From: Anaerococcus tetradius ATCC 35098 | GTDB taxonomy: Bacteria > Bacillota > Clostridia > Tissierellales > Peptoniphilaceae | Direction of reading: 5' to 3' | Assembly: GCF_000159095.1 (NCBI RefSeq) | Contig: NZ_GG666297.1 | Location: 230,355 to 294,354, forward strand | Length of the DNA: 64,000 bases | In this document: positions 35,610 through 44,520 of the stretch, piece after piece | Layout: each line of letters starts with the position of its first letter | How positions within the stretch are numbered: position 1 is the first letter of the stretch | The notes under the pieces: model-generated | Databases searched by the model: none | What the model was told of the DNA's origin: nothing | Seen by the model: only the letters and a program-made list of their open reading frames with translations | Position numbers and translations under genes: made by a program

Positions 35610-36608
35610 ATGTCTAACAGAGGTATCAGAGAGCTAAAGAGAAAGAAGAGAAGGCTACAGAAAAATAGAAGAAGAAAAATCCTAGTTACCGGTCTAGCTA
35701 GTCTAGCCCTAATCATAGGTTTGAAGGTTTTTACAAGCAAAGATGACGATTTCACTATCCAAAGACCAGCCGAATATAGACAAGCAGAGGCGGCAGATGG
35801 AGATGAAGAAAAAGAAGAAAAAAACATCAATGGAGATACTATCCACATAGCTACCAAGCATGGTTTTAAGGATGTCAAAATTGATGATGATAAAAGAATA
35901 GATGACGATAAGTATGAAGATACTTTGATAAAGTACGTCCAATGTGCAAAAACTCAATATGCCTACCAATATCCAAATGATTACTCCAAGACAGAAAAGT
36001 TTGTCAAGGAAGGTGATTATTTGCCTTATTATGGAACTGAAAATGGTTTTTCTAAAATTAAATTAGATGACTCTTTTTACTATGTAAACAAATATGGCCT
36101 AAGAGAGCTTGATGATGACAAAGAAATCAAGGTCGTAAATGGTATAGCCTATGTTAGCGCTGAGTATCCTCTACCGAGTGATTTCAATCCAGGAGTAGAT
36201 AAAACTGCCAAGCGTGCCTTCGAGACCATGCGTCAAGATATGGAAAGAGAAGGACTAAGCCTAAAGATTGCATCTGACTACAGGGACTATGAACTAGAAA
36301 AGAAAATGAAAGATGCTGGTGAAGTCGATAGCGAAGAAGCAGGATGTAGCGAGCACCAACTAGGTCAAGCCTTCGACTTTTTCACAGAAGGAACTAAGTA
36401 CAATGATAAGTTTGTAACAACAAAAGAGTACAAGTGGCTTTGTGAAAGTGCTTACAAGTATGGTTTCATAGAAAGATATCCTGCCGATAAGCAAAAGATT
36501 ACAAAGCATGCTCCTATGCCATGGCACTTCAGATTTGTTGGTGTGGAAAATGCCAAGGAAATCTATGAAAATGATTTAACCCTTGAAGATTATTTAAAGA
36601 TAAAATAA
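35610..36608 (+). CDS. VanY/LdcB-type D-Ala-D-Ala (or LD-) carboxypeptidase, membrane-anchored
   Basis: 332 residues. A very basic N-terminus (about 1-30) precedes one membrane helix (ILVTGLASLALIIGLKVF), then an acidic spacer and a possible SH3-like region (about 105-165). The M15B peptidase domain (about 180-332) has zinc ligands in SEHQLGQAFDFF and PWHFRFVG. It trims peptidoglycan stem peptides outside the cell. The SH3-like insert may bind wall. Monocistronic. Confidence 0.88.
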   Translation: MSNRGIRELKRKKRRLQKNRRRKILVTGLASLALIIGLKVFTSKDDDFTIQRPAEYRQAEAADGDEEKEEKNINGDTIHIATKHGFKDVKIDDDKRIDDDKYEDTLIKYVQCAKTQYAYQYPNDYSKTEKFVKEGDYLPYYGTENGFSKIKLDDSFYYVNKYGLRELDDDKEIKVVNGIAYVSAEYPLPSDFNPGVDKTAKRAFETMRQDMEREGLSLKIASDYRDYELEKKMKDAGEVDSEEAGCSEHQLGQAFDFFTEGTKYNDKFVTTKEYKWLCESAYKYGFIERYPADKQKITKHAPMPWHFRFVGVENAKEIYENDLTLEDYLKIK

Positions 36609-36673
36609 TTGTAATTTGCGAATATTTCGATATAATATATATGTCAAAATGAAAATTAAATAAGGAGAATTAT

Positions 36674-37045
36674 ATGAAAGCAATTAATACAAATGATGCT
36701 CCAAAAGCAGTGGGAGCTTACGTTCAAGCAATCGCAACAGATAATCTAGTATTCACTTCAGGACAACTTCCAATTGATCCAAAAACAGGTGAATTGGTTA
36801 CAGAAATTAAGGCTGCTACAAAACAAGCCCTAACAAATGTTGAAAACATCTTAAAAGAAGCTGGATCAGGAAAAGATAAAGTTATCAAATGCGTTGTTTA
36901 TCTAAACGATATCAATGACTTTGCTGCTTTCAACGAAGTTTATGCAGAATTCTTTGGTGATCACAAACCAGCTAGATCAGCTTTTGAAGTAGCTAATCTT
37001 CCACTCAATGGATTACTAGAAGTCGAAGCTATAGCTAGTCTATAA
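36674..37045 (+). CDS. ridA: RidA-family enamine/imine deaminase
   Basis: 123 residues, full-length Rid protein. Conserved GAYVQAIATDNLVFTSGQLP, the catalytic arginine region KPARSAFEVANLPLNG, and the terminal E-A-I-A-S. It removes reactive 2-aminoacrylate-type intermediates formed by PLP enzymes. Has its own promoter region and a terminator at 37055-37080. Confidence 0.95.
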   Translation: MKAINTNDAPKAVGAYVQAIATDNLVFTSGQLPIDPKTGELVTEIKAATKQALTNVENILKEAGSGKDKVIKCVVYLNDINDFAAFNEVYAEFFGDHKPARSAFEVANLPLNGLLEVEAIASL

Positions 37046-37054
37046 GTAATAACG

Positions 37055-37080
37055 AACGGCAGTTTGACTGTCGTTTTTTT
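37055..37080 (+). terminator. terminator of ridA
   Basis: AACGGCAG-TTTGA-CTGTCGTT with one G-U pair and a T run. Confidence 0.8.
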
Positions 37081-37101
37081 AATATAAATAAGGAGAAGCT
37101 A

Positions 37102-38289
37102 ATGGAAGATAAATTAATAATTGATCAGATAAATAATCAAAAGCCTAAGATAATTGAAGAAAGAAGGCACTTGCATAAGCTTGCTGAAGTCTCAGCTAAG
37201 GAATTTAAGACTTCTGCCTACCTAAAAGAAGAAGTAAGAAAATTAGGTCTTCCTATAGTAGAGGTAGAGGGTACAGGCTTTTTTGCTATATTAGATACAG
37301 GCAAAGCTGGAAAGAGCCTTGGCCTTAGGACAGATATTGATGCCCTTCCGATTTGTGAAAGCAAAAATAATCTCAAAAATCCTAGATTAGTCCTATCAGA
37401 TGATCCTAATGTTTTTCATGCTTGTGGCCATGATGGTCATATGGCAACCCTACTTGCTTCAATGAGAATCCTAGTCAAAAATAAGGATAAGCTAAATGGT
37501 AAGATTTATTTTATCTTTGAAGAAGGTGAAGAAAGTGGAAGTGGAATCTTTCCTATGATAGATGGCCTAAAAAACGAAAATATCGACGCCTTCTATGGCA
37601 ATCACCTAGCAAGTTTTCTAAAAACTGGTGAGATTTCCTTCCATCCCGGTCCAATAATGGCTGGCTTTATTATGGTAGATTTCACAGTTAAGGGTGTAGG
37701 TGGTCATTCATCAAGACCTGATAAGGCAATTAGTCCAATTTTTGCCCAAGCTGCTATCATCCAATCCCTAGCTTCAGCATGGGTTAATAGACTTGACCCA
37801 ACCAAAACTGTAACCCTTGGTCTTAGCACCATCCATGGGGGTAGTGCCCACAACGTTATAGCTAGTGAAGTAAGGGTAGATGGAACCCTAAGATACTTTG
37901 ATAAGGATGAAGTAGAAAGAGCCATAGACCAAATCCAAATCATTGGAGAAAATGTCGCTAGGGCCCATGGCTGTGAATTTATAAATAGAACTGGCAGTGA
38001 AGACTTTAGCCCAGTTGTTAATGACGAAAAGCTTGCCCTCTTAATGAAAGAAGCGGTTGGTCCTTACTTTGGAGAAAATATCAAAGAAGATACAACTTGG
38101 TTTGCTTCAGAATCCTTTGAGGCCTATGGCAAGCTTGCTCCAAGCCTTTTTGCCCTAGTGGGTAGTGCCAATGAAGAAAAAGGAACAGGGGCAGAACACC
38201 ATACACCAGAATTTGACATAGACGAAGATAGTCTTAATCATGCTATCTTTGCCATGGTCAAATTTGCAACAAGCTTTCTAGAAAGTTAA
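37102..38289 (+). CDS. M20 family amidohydrolase (hippurate/IAA-amino-acid hydrolase type)
   Basis: 395 residues. Metal-site motifs of the M20D group: LRTDIDALPI, HACGHDGHMATLLASM (about 110-125) and FEEGEESGSGIFPM. A lid/dimerisation domain lies in the middle (about 185-300). It removes an acyl group from an amino acid or short peptide; the substrate cannot be told from sequence. RBS aaggag, own transcription unit. Confidence 0.9.
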   Translation: MEDKLIIDQINNQKPKIIEERRHLHKLAEVSAKEFKTSAYLKEEVRKLGLPIVEVEGTGFFAILDTGKAGKSLGLRTDIDALPICESKNNLKNPRLVLSDDPNVFHACGHDGHMATLLASMRILVKNKDKLNGKIYFIFEEGEESGSGIFPMIDGLKNENIDAFYGNHLASFLKTGEISFHPGPIMAGFIMVDFTVKGVGGHSSRPDKAISPIFAQAAIIQSLASAWVNRLDPTKTVTLGLSTIHGGSAHNVIASEVRVDGTLRYFDKDEVERAIDQIQIIGENVARAHGCEFINRTGSEDFSPVVNDEKLALLMKEAVGPYFGENIKEDTTWFASESFEAYGKLAPSLFALVGSANEEKGTGAEHHTPEFDIDEDSLNHAIFAMVKFATSFLES

Positions 38290-38302
38290 TCAATAAGAAA
38301 AT

Positions 38303-38345
38303 TAATCGTGTCATAGACTAGCTAAAGTTGTTTATGACACGATTA
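38303..38345. terminator. perfect 13-bp inverted repeat after the amidohydrolase gene
   Basis: TAATCGTGTCATA and TATGACACGATTA are perfect complements with a 17-base loop. No T run follows, so it may be a terminator with weak tail or a protein site. From 38346 to 38520 I see nothing recognisable. Confidence 0.5.
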
Positions 38346-38520
38346 TATGCTATCATTATTTTACCAGCTAATACTAGTAGCTATTTTTAGTGAATTATTA
38401 TCATAGTTTTTCAAAAACACTAGGACAAATTTTATTTAATCAGTTTTTCTTTTTCAAACTAAGTAAAAGACATTTGCCTAAAAGCCCCAAGGCCAAGTAA
38501 ATAAAATAGCCAAGCTTCAT

Positions 38521-38548
38521 TTGACTATGCTTAATAAGTTAATATAAT
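38521..38548 (+). promoter_or_regulatory. promoter of the SAM hydrolase-ECF operon
   Basis: TTGACT (38521-38526), 16 bp, TATAAT (38543-38548); the gene starts 51 bases downstream with GGAGGA. Confidence 0.7.
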
Positions 38549-38598
38549 TAAAGAGTAAATTTTTTAATATTTGCAATTTTTTTATTTTAGGAGGAAAA

Positions 38599-39435
38599 AT
38601 GAGCACACTTGTTTTTCAGTCAGACTTCGGTCTAGGTGATGGTGCAGTTTCAGCTATGCACGGGGTAAGCTTCATGGTAAATCCAGACCTTACTATTGAT
38701 GATTTAACCCATGAAATTGAACCATATAATATTTTTGAAGCTTCCTATAGGATATTACAAACAATCAAGTATTGGCCTAAGGGAACAGTTTTTGTATCTG
38801 TTGTTGATCCTGGTGTAGGTTCTGCTAGAAAATCCATAGTTGTTAAAACAAAATCTGGTCATTATCTCGTTACTCCAGACAATGGAACTATCTCCCACAT
38901 AGCTAAGTATATTGGTCTTGAGTCAGCAAAGATAATAGATGAAGTCAAGGATAGACTTCCTTTTTCAGAAAACTCTCATACTTTTCATGGAAGAGATGTT
39001 TACGCCTATAATGGTGCAAAACTAGCAAGCAATCCTCTTTATTATGATAGTTTGATGGAAACTGATCTAGATAGCCTTGTCTACAATGAAATAAAAGATG
39101 CTAAGATTAATGGAGATGTTATTGAAGGAACAATTGACATCCTTGATATTAGATTTGGTTCTCTATGGACTAATATTAGCCTTGATCTTTTGAAGAAAAT
39201 GGATATTAAGCAAGGAGATACTATCAAGGTAACTATCTTTAATAAAACAATCAAAAAATACGAAAATCAAATGACCTTTGGTCACTCTTTCGCCGATGTT
39301 GGACTTGGAGAAACTATTGCCTATATCAATTCACTAATCAATTTGGGTATAGCTATCAATCAGGCATCGTTCTCTGATACTTATCAAATAGCTACTGGTA
39401 ATGATTGGACTATTTTTATAAGAAAGGAATACTAA
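38599..39435 (+). CDS. SAM hydroxide adenosyltransferase (DUF62 family)
   Basis: 278 residues. Family signatures are [17 protein letters not shown] near the N-terminus, [19 protein letters not shown] (about 72-90) and TPDNGTIS. Members of this fold hydrolyse S-adenosylmethionine to adenosine and methionine with a D-R-H-type site; related enzymes are fluorinases and chlorinases. The next three genes encode an ECF transporter, so it may process SAM in step with uptake of a nucleoside, vitamin or methionine-like solute. Its last base is the A of the next start codon. Confidence 0.88.
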   Translation: MSTLVFQSDFGLGDGAVSAMHGVSFMVNPDLTIDDLTHEIEPYNIFEASYRILQTIKYWPKGTVFVSVVDPGVGSARKSIVVKTKSGHYLVTPDNGTISHIAKYIGLESAKIIDEVKDRLPFSENSHTFHGRDVYAYNGAKLASNPLYYDSLMETDLDSLVYNEIKDAKINGDVIEGTIDILDIRFGSLWTNISLDLLKKMDIKQGDTIKVTIFNKTIKKYENQMTFGHSFADVGLGETIAYINSLINLGIAINQASFSDTYQIATGNDWTIFIRKEY

Positions 39436-39986
39436 TGAAAAAAAATAATTCTATAACAAGCATTGTAGCCATAGGTATTGGCGCAGCTGTATTTTTTATT
39501 TTGGGAAGATTTTTGTCTATTCCAATAGGCTTTATACCAAACACTTCCCTAGAAACAACCTATCCCTTCCTAGCCCTAATGTCAGTTCTCTTTGGACCTT
39601 TTGCTGGTGCCTTGATAGGTCTTATTGGTCATGCTATTAAAGACCTTTTGACTTATGGTTTGTGGTGGTCATGGGTGATTTCATCAAGTGTTACTGGCTT
39701 TGGCTATGGCCTTGTAGGCAAGAGCTTGAATGTAAATAAGGGAGAATTTTCCCTAAAAGACCTTGTTAAATTTAATCTTGGTCAAATCATAACAAATATT
39801 GTTGCTTGGGCCCTAGTAGCTCCATGTCTTGATATTTTAATTTACTCAGAACCAGCCAATAAGGTATTTACCCAAGGTATTGTATCGGCAGGACTTAATT
39901 CTATTGCAGTAGCTATACTTGGATCTATCTTGTTGACAGCATACGCTAAGAGCAAAACAGCAGACAATTCCCTAAGCAAGGACTGA
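39435..39986 (+). CDS. ECF transporter substrate-binding (S) component, UPF0397-like
   Basis: The start is at 39435 (AGAAAGGAATACTA precedes it) rather than the longer frame beginning inside the preceding gene. About 183 residues with five to six membrane helices. [18 protein letters not shown] and [20 protein letters not shown], then [12 protein letters not shown], follow the UPF0397 pattern. The ligand is not established by sequence. It works with the fused ATPases and T protein that follow. Confidence 0.8.
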   Translation: MKKNNSITSIVAIGIGAAVFFILGRFLSIPIGFIPNTSLETTYPFLALMSVLFGPFAGALIGLIGHAIKDLLTYGLWWSWVISSSVTGFGYGLVGKSLNVNKGEFSLKDLVKFNLGQIITNIVAWALVAPCLDILIYSEPANKVFTQGIVSAGLNSIAVAILGSILLTAYAKSKTADNSLSKD

Positions 39987-39987
39987 T

Positions 39988-41706
39988 ATGCAGACAGGCA
40001 AAGCACCTATAGTAGACTTTAATTCTTACAATTTCAAATACAAATCCCAAAAGGACTTTTCTCTCTTTGATATCAATTTGTCTATAAAGAAGGGAGAGAA
40101 GATTGTAATTGTAGGACCATCAGGTTCCGGAAAGTCAACCCTTGCCAAGAGCCTAAATGGACAGATACCTAATAGTTTTGATGGCGATATCTTAGGTCAA
40201 ATATCAATTGATGGCAAGGACCTAAAAAGCTCGTCGATTTTTGATTTATCCTTATCAGTAGGAACAGTCCTACAAGATACAGATGGACAATTTGTTGGAC
40301 TTACAGTAGCAGAAGATATAGCTTTTTCCCTCGAAAACGACTGTATAAACAAGGAAGAGATGGAAAAAATTGTCCACAAGTGGGCTAAGGAGCTTAATAT
40401 TTCAAAACTGCTTGAAAGAAAACCAAAGGATTTGTCTGGTGGGCAAAAACAAGCAGTTTCTATAGCAGGAGTTTTGGTATCAGATGTGCCAATTTTACTC
40501 CTAGATGAACCTCTAGCAAATCTAGACCCAAAGTCTGGCAGGGCAACCATGAAGCTTGTAAGAGACCTTGCGGAAAGACTAGGCTATACAGTTGTTGTAA
40601 TCGAGCATAGGCTGGAAGAGGCACTCCTGTTAAATCCTGATAGGATAATAGCAGTTAGTGATGGTAGGATTGTTTTTGACGGATGTGTTGAAGATATTTT
40701 GAAGTCTGATAAGCTTGATCAAATTGGCATCAGAAAACCCCTATATATTGATGCCTTATCTTATGCAGGCCTCGACCTTAAAAAATATGAACGAATCTCA
40801 AAAGTCGATGACCTTGACCTATCAAAAGATGATTTGGAAATCTTAACGACTTGGGCAAGCAAGGTCAAGAAGGAAAAAATCGTAAAGTCTAGGGAAAAAA
40901 TCATCGAGATAAAAAATCTAGACTTTGCCTACTCTAATGAAAATATTCTAGAAAATATTAATTTGACTATAAACAAGGGCGAGATTGTTTCAATTGTCGG
41001 ACCAAATGGGGCTGGTAAGTCCACCCTAGCTAAGCTTATGTGTGGTTTTATCCGACCAAACAGGGGCGAGATTTTAATAGATGGCATAGATAGTAAAAAT
41101 CTTTCCATAAAAGAAATAGCCGATAAAATTGCCTTTGTCCTTCAAAATCCGAATTCTATGATTTCCAAGACTATGATTTATGATGAAGTAGCCTTTGGTC
41201 TTAGGATAAGGGGGCTTGAAGAAGAGGAAATTCAAAAGAGAGTAGAAGAAGTCCTTAAAATTTGTGGACTTTATCCTTTTAGGAACTGGCCTATTTCAGC
41301 CCTATCTTATGGGCAGAAACGTAGGGTAACCATAGCCTCTATCTTGATTTTAAATCCTGACCTTATAATCTTGGATGAGCCTACGGCAGGTCAAGACTTT
41401 AGTCATTATACAGCTATGATGGAATTTATAAGAAGGCTAAATAGGGATTTGTCCTTGACAATCCTAATGATTAGCCATGATATGCACTTAATCCAAGAAT
41501 ATACGGATAGGGCCTTGGTAGTTTGTGATAAGAAAATCCTAGCTGATCTAAGCCCTGCAGAACTTTTTTCTAGGGAAAAGCTAATTGATCAGTCAAACCT
41601 AGCCCCAACTTCCCTATACAAACTAGGCAAAAAACTTGAAGCTCTTAGTGCCTTGGACTTCATAGAAAGCTTCATAGCTTATGAGAGGAGAAAAAAGAAT
41701 GGATAA
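39988..41706 (+). CDS. ECF transporter ATPase, two ABC domains fused
   Basis: 572 residues, two complete ATPase halves. First: Walker [15 protein letters not shown] (about 43), signature LSGGQKQAVSIAG, Walker B LLLDEPLANLDP. Second: GPNGAGKSTLAKLM (about 338), ALSYGQKRRVTIAS (note SYGQ in place of SGGQ) and LIILDEPTAGQD. In group II ECF systems A and A' are usually separate; here one polypeptide supplies both. Overlaps the T-component gene by 26 bases. Confidence 0.93.
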   Translation: MQTGKAPIVDFNSYNFKYKSQKDFSLFDINLSIKKGEKIVIVGPSGSGKSTLAKSLNGQIPNSFDGDILGQISIDGKDLKSSSIFDLSLSVGTVLQDTDGQFVGLTVAEDIAFSLENDCINKEEMEKIVHKWAKELNISKLLERKPKDLSGGQKQAVSIAGVLVSDVPILLLDEPLANLDPKSGRATMKLVRDLAERLGYTVVVIEHRLEEALLLNPDRIIAVSDGRIVFDGCVEDILKSDKLDQIGIRKPLYIDALSYAGLDLKKYERISKVDDLDLSKDDLEILTTWASKVKKEKIVKSREKIIEIKNLDFAYSNENILENINLTINKGEIVSIVGPNGAGKSTLAKLMCGFIRPNRGEILIDGIDSKNLSIKEIADKIAFVLQNPNSMISKTMIYDEVAFGLRIRGLEEEEIQKRVEEVLKICGLYPFRNWPISALSYGQKRRVTIASILILNPDLIILDEPTAGQDFSHYTAMMEFIRRLNRDLSLTILMISHDMHLIQEYTDRALVVCDKKILADLSPAELFSREKLIDQSNLAPTSLYKLGKKLEALSALDFIESFIAYERRKKNG

Positions 41707-42526
41707 CACACTTGGTTTTATAGACAACGATACTTGGGTACACAGACTTTCTGGTACAACCAAGCTCCTTTCCTTCCTTCTCCTATCAATCATAGTAATG
41801 ACTTCCTATGATACGAGATTTCTAATACTCGTCATGGTCATATCCTTGTTTATAATGAAACAAGCCAAGATAAAATGGGACAATATCTCCATCCTGGTAA
41901 AAATTGTAGCTATATTTTCTGTGATTAATCTTTTAGCTATTTACATCTTCGAGCCAGAATTTGGAGTTAAGTTGTACTCATCAAGAACAATTATATTTAG
42001 GGGAATTGGCAGATATAGCATAAGTTTGGAACAGTTGTTTTATGAGTTCAATGTATTTTTAAAATATTTTTCAACCATACCCCTTGCTCTAATCTTTGTC
42101 CTTGCTACCAATCCCTCTGAGTTTTCGTCAAGCCTTAACAAAATTGGCCTATCCTACAAAATATCCTATGCCGTAGCCCTCGCCCTAAGATATATACCTG
42201 ATATACAAAATTCCTATATGGAAATTCGACAAGCAAGCCAGGCTAGGGGGATAGAGATGAGTAAGAAAGTTAGCCTAGCTAAAAGATTAAAGGCTAGTGC
42301 TGATATAGTCATGCCCTTAATTTTTGATAGTTTGGAGAGGATAGAAACAGTTTCTCAGGCTATGGAGCTAAGACGCTTTGGCAAAAACAAAACTAGAACG
42401 TGGTATAGGCAACGAGCCTTTGGGAAAAATGATTATCTAGTCCTCTTAGGAGTACTTATTCTAATAGCAATAGGGATTTTATTATTTATTGCCAATAATG
42501 GCAGATTCTATAATCCTTTCATCTAA
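41681..42526 (+). CDS. ECF transporter transmembrane (T) component
   Basis: 281 residues with about five to six helices. The cytoplasmic coupling motif ASQARGIEMS (A-R-G motif, about 187-196) and second motif AMELRRFG (about 228-235) are those of EcfT. Starts inside the ATPase gene; ATG codons at 41681 and 41699 are both possible, and GAGAGGAGAAAA favours 41699. Completes the SAM-hydrolase/S/AA'/T operon. Confidence 0.9.
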   Translation: MRGEKRMDNTLGFIDNDTWVHRLSGTTKLLSFLLLSIIVMTSYDTRFLILVMVISLFIMKQAKIKWDNISILVKIVAIFSVINLLAIYIFEPEFGVKLYSSRTIIFRGIGRYSISLEQLFYEFNVFLKYFSTIPLALIFVLATNPSEFSSSLNKIGLSYKISYAVALALRYIPDIQNSYMEIRQASQARGIEMSKKVSLAKRLKASADIVMPLIFDSLERIETVSQAMELRRFGKNKTRTWYRQRAFGKNDYLVLLGVLILIAIGILLFIANNGRFYNPFI

Positions 42527-42529
42527 GCA

Positions 42530-42561
42530 AAGATCCTTGCTAATATAGCGAGGGTCTTTTT
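42530..42561 (+). terminator. terminator of the ECF operon
   Basis: AAGATCCTTGCT pairs with AGCGAGGGTCTT through G-U pairs, then Ts. Confidence 0.75.
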
Positions 42562-42671
42562 CTAAGCCTTAAAAGCAAAACTTGGGGGCTTATATATTAT
42601 TTGGTATAATTTTTTATAAGATGATAAGGAAAAAACTTTAAGTAGCTAGGATAATCACTAAAGGAGGCTAT

Positions 42672-44039
42672 ATGAATGAATTAAAAGAAATTATAGAAGG
42701 ACAAAGAGCTTTCTTCTATGGAGGAGCAAGCAAAATAGAAGCTTTTAGGAGAAAAAGTCTTGAGAAATTGGAAAGCTTACTTGAAATCTATGAGGATGAC
42801 ATCCTTTTGGCCTTAAACAAAGACTTGGGCAAGTCAAATTTTGAAGCCTATATAGCAGAAATTTCCTTCCTAAAACAAGAAATACCCTTTGCCTTAGCCA
42901 AGCTAAATAAATGGATGAAGCCTATTAGGGAGAAGACTCCCCTCCAAGCCATGCCCGCCACATCCTACACCCTCTATGAACCCTTGGGAGTAACTCTAAT
43001 AATAGCTCCATGGAACTATCCCTTCCAGCTAGCTATAGATCCTCTTATAGCAGCAATAGCATCTGGCAATACTGCAATTATAAAGACCTCATCCAAGACT
43101 AGGGAAACTTCAAGGCTCATAAGAGCAATGATAAATGATAATTTTAGCAAAGATTATATCTATGTTGTCGATAATGACAAAACAAGTCATGAAGAACTCT
43201 TAAATGGCAAATATGACCACATTTTCTACACTGGAGGCAAAAAAATCGGCAAAGAAATAATGAAAAAGGCTAGTGAAAACTTGACCAAGGTAAGCCTAGA
43301 ACTTGGAGGCAAAAGTCCATGTATAGTTGATAGTTCGGCGAATCTTGACAATGCAGCAAGGTCAATAATCTGGGCTAAAACTCTAAATGCAGGTCAGACC
43401 TGTGTTGCAGCAGACTATATCCTAGTCGATTATTCTATAAAGGATAAATTTATAGGCAAATTAATAGAAGTTATTGACGAATTTTATGGGCCTTGTCCAA
43501 TAGAGTCAAAAGATTATAGCAAAATAATAAACGAAGAAAATTTGGATAGGCTCCTCGGGCTCTTAGAGGATCAAAATATAGTAGCTGGTGGCAGCTATGA
43601 TAGAAAAAACCTAAAACTCGCACCTACCATAGTAGATGATGTCGATTTTTCCAACAAGCTAATGGAAGATGAAATCTTTGGACCAATACTTCCAATAATA
43701 ACTTACGACAATATTAATCCCATCCTCTATAAGATAAAGACCCTGCCTAAGCCACTCGCCTTTTACCTCTTCTCAGAAGATAAGAGGCTAATAGAAAAGG
43801 TCATGTATAATATGGAATTTGGCAATGGCTGTGTCAATGATTGCATCATGCAAATAGTAAGTCCCTACCTAGAATTTGGAGGAGTTGGGGCAAGTGGCAT
43901 GGGAGGCTATCATGGCTATAATGGTTTTGTAAATTTTTCTAACAAAAAAAGCATCATGCATGCCTCATCCTTCTTTAGACCAAAAATAAAATATCCTCCT
44001 TATGATGAAGGAAGGTTAAATTTAATAAAGAAATTCTAA
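42672..44039 (+). CDS. aldehyde dehydrogenase (NAD(P)-dependent)
   Basis: 455 residues. Catalytic cysteine in NAGQTCVAADY (about 235-245), the glutamate motif LELGGKSPC (about 208-216) and cofactor loop IIAPWNYPFQLAIDPL near residue 105-120. The short length and the catalytic region resemble the class 3/YwdH-type fatty-aldehyde or coniferyl-aldehyde enzymes rather than CoA-acylating ones. Substrate unknown. Own transcription unit with AAAGGAGG before the ATG and a strong terminator behind. Confidence 0.93.
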   Translation: MNELKEIIEGQRAFFYGGASKIEAFRRKSLEKLESLLEIYEDDILLALNKDLGKSNFEAYIAEISFLKQEIPFALAKLNKWMKPIREKTPLQAMPATSYTLYEPLGVTLIIAPWNYPFQLAIDPLIAAIASGNTAIIKTSSKTRETSRLIRAMINDNFSKDYIYVVDNDKTSHEELLNGKYDHIFYTGGKKIGKEIMKKASENLTKVSLELGGKSPCIVDSSANLDNAARSIIWAKTLNAGQTCVAADYILVDYSIKDKFIGKLIEVIDEFYGPCPIESKDYSKIINEENLDRLLGLLEDQNIVAGGSYDRKNLKLAPTIVDDVDFSNKLMEDEIFGPILPIITYDNINPILYKIKTLPKPLAFYLFSEDKRLIEKVMYNMEFGNGCVNDCIMQIVSPYLEFGGVGASGMGGYHGYNGFVNFSNKKSIMHASSFFRPKIKYPPYDEGRLNLIKKF

Positions 44040-44046
44040 AAAAAAC

Positions 44047-44111
44047 AAAGCTTTCTTAAAATTTTATTTAGCAAACTATGTGTGGTAGATAAAATTTCAG
44101 GAGAGCTTTTT
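44047..44111 (+). terminator. long-stem terminator of the aldehyde dehydrogenase gene
   Basis: A 21-bp arm (44047-44067) pairs with 44089-44109 with two G-U pairs and one mismatch, and ends in Ts. Farther on, a perfect 13-bp inverted repeat (44121-44133 with 44156-44168) follows without T run. The remainder up to 44383 has no gene. Confidence 0.7.
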
Positions 44112-44383
44112 GCGTGGAGAAATAAAGGATTAAAGAAAATGATTGGCATTATCGATTAATCCTTTATTAATATATATACATTGAATATTAAATGTTTTTT
44201 TAAATCAAAGTCATTTCTATCATAAATATTTTATGTAAATACATAGAAAATTTGTTATAAAATATAAAGAAATCTGTATGTTGATTGTTAATTATTTGCA
44301 AACTACAAAATAAACGGCTATATAAGCTAAGCTTATCGGATGGTTCAAATCCCCGAAAAGTGTTAAAATATTTGATAATTATA

Positions 44384-44412
44384 TTGACAATCCTATATAA
44401 AAGTTTTATAAT
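44384..44412 (+). promoter_or_regulatory. promoter of the subtilase gene
   Basis: TTGACA (44384-44389), 17 bp, TATAAT (44407-44412): consensus, with a leader of about 100 nt. Confidence 0.8.
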
Positions 44413-44520
44413 GGTTTTCGTGATACTGAAAATTGCTATCACATTTTTATATTTTGTACATTCATATGAATTAATATTTAACATGTTAAAAAAATAATTA
44501 GTAGAGGATATGGGGAATAA

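Noticed and set aside
44341-44365. T-arm-like GGTTCAAATCCCC, suggestive of a tRNA
   Set aside because: No acceptor, D or anticodon arm can be built around it; probably chance or a tiny tRNA fragment.
44200-44497. Short ORFs on both strands before the subtilase gene
   Set aside because: Very AT-rich, no ribosome-binding sites, overlapping each other and a consensus promoter; not credible genes.
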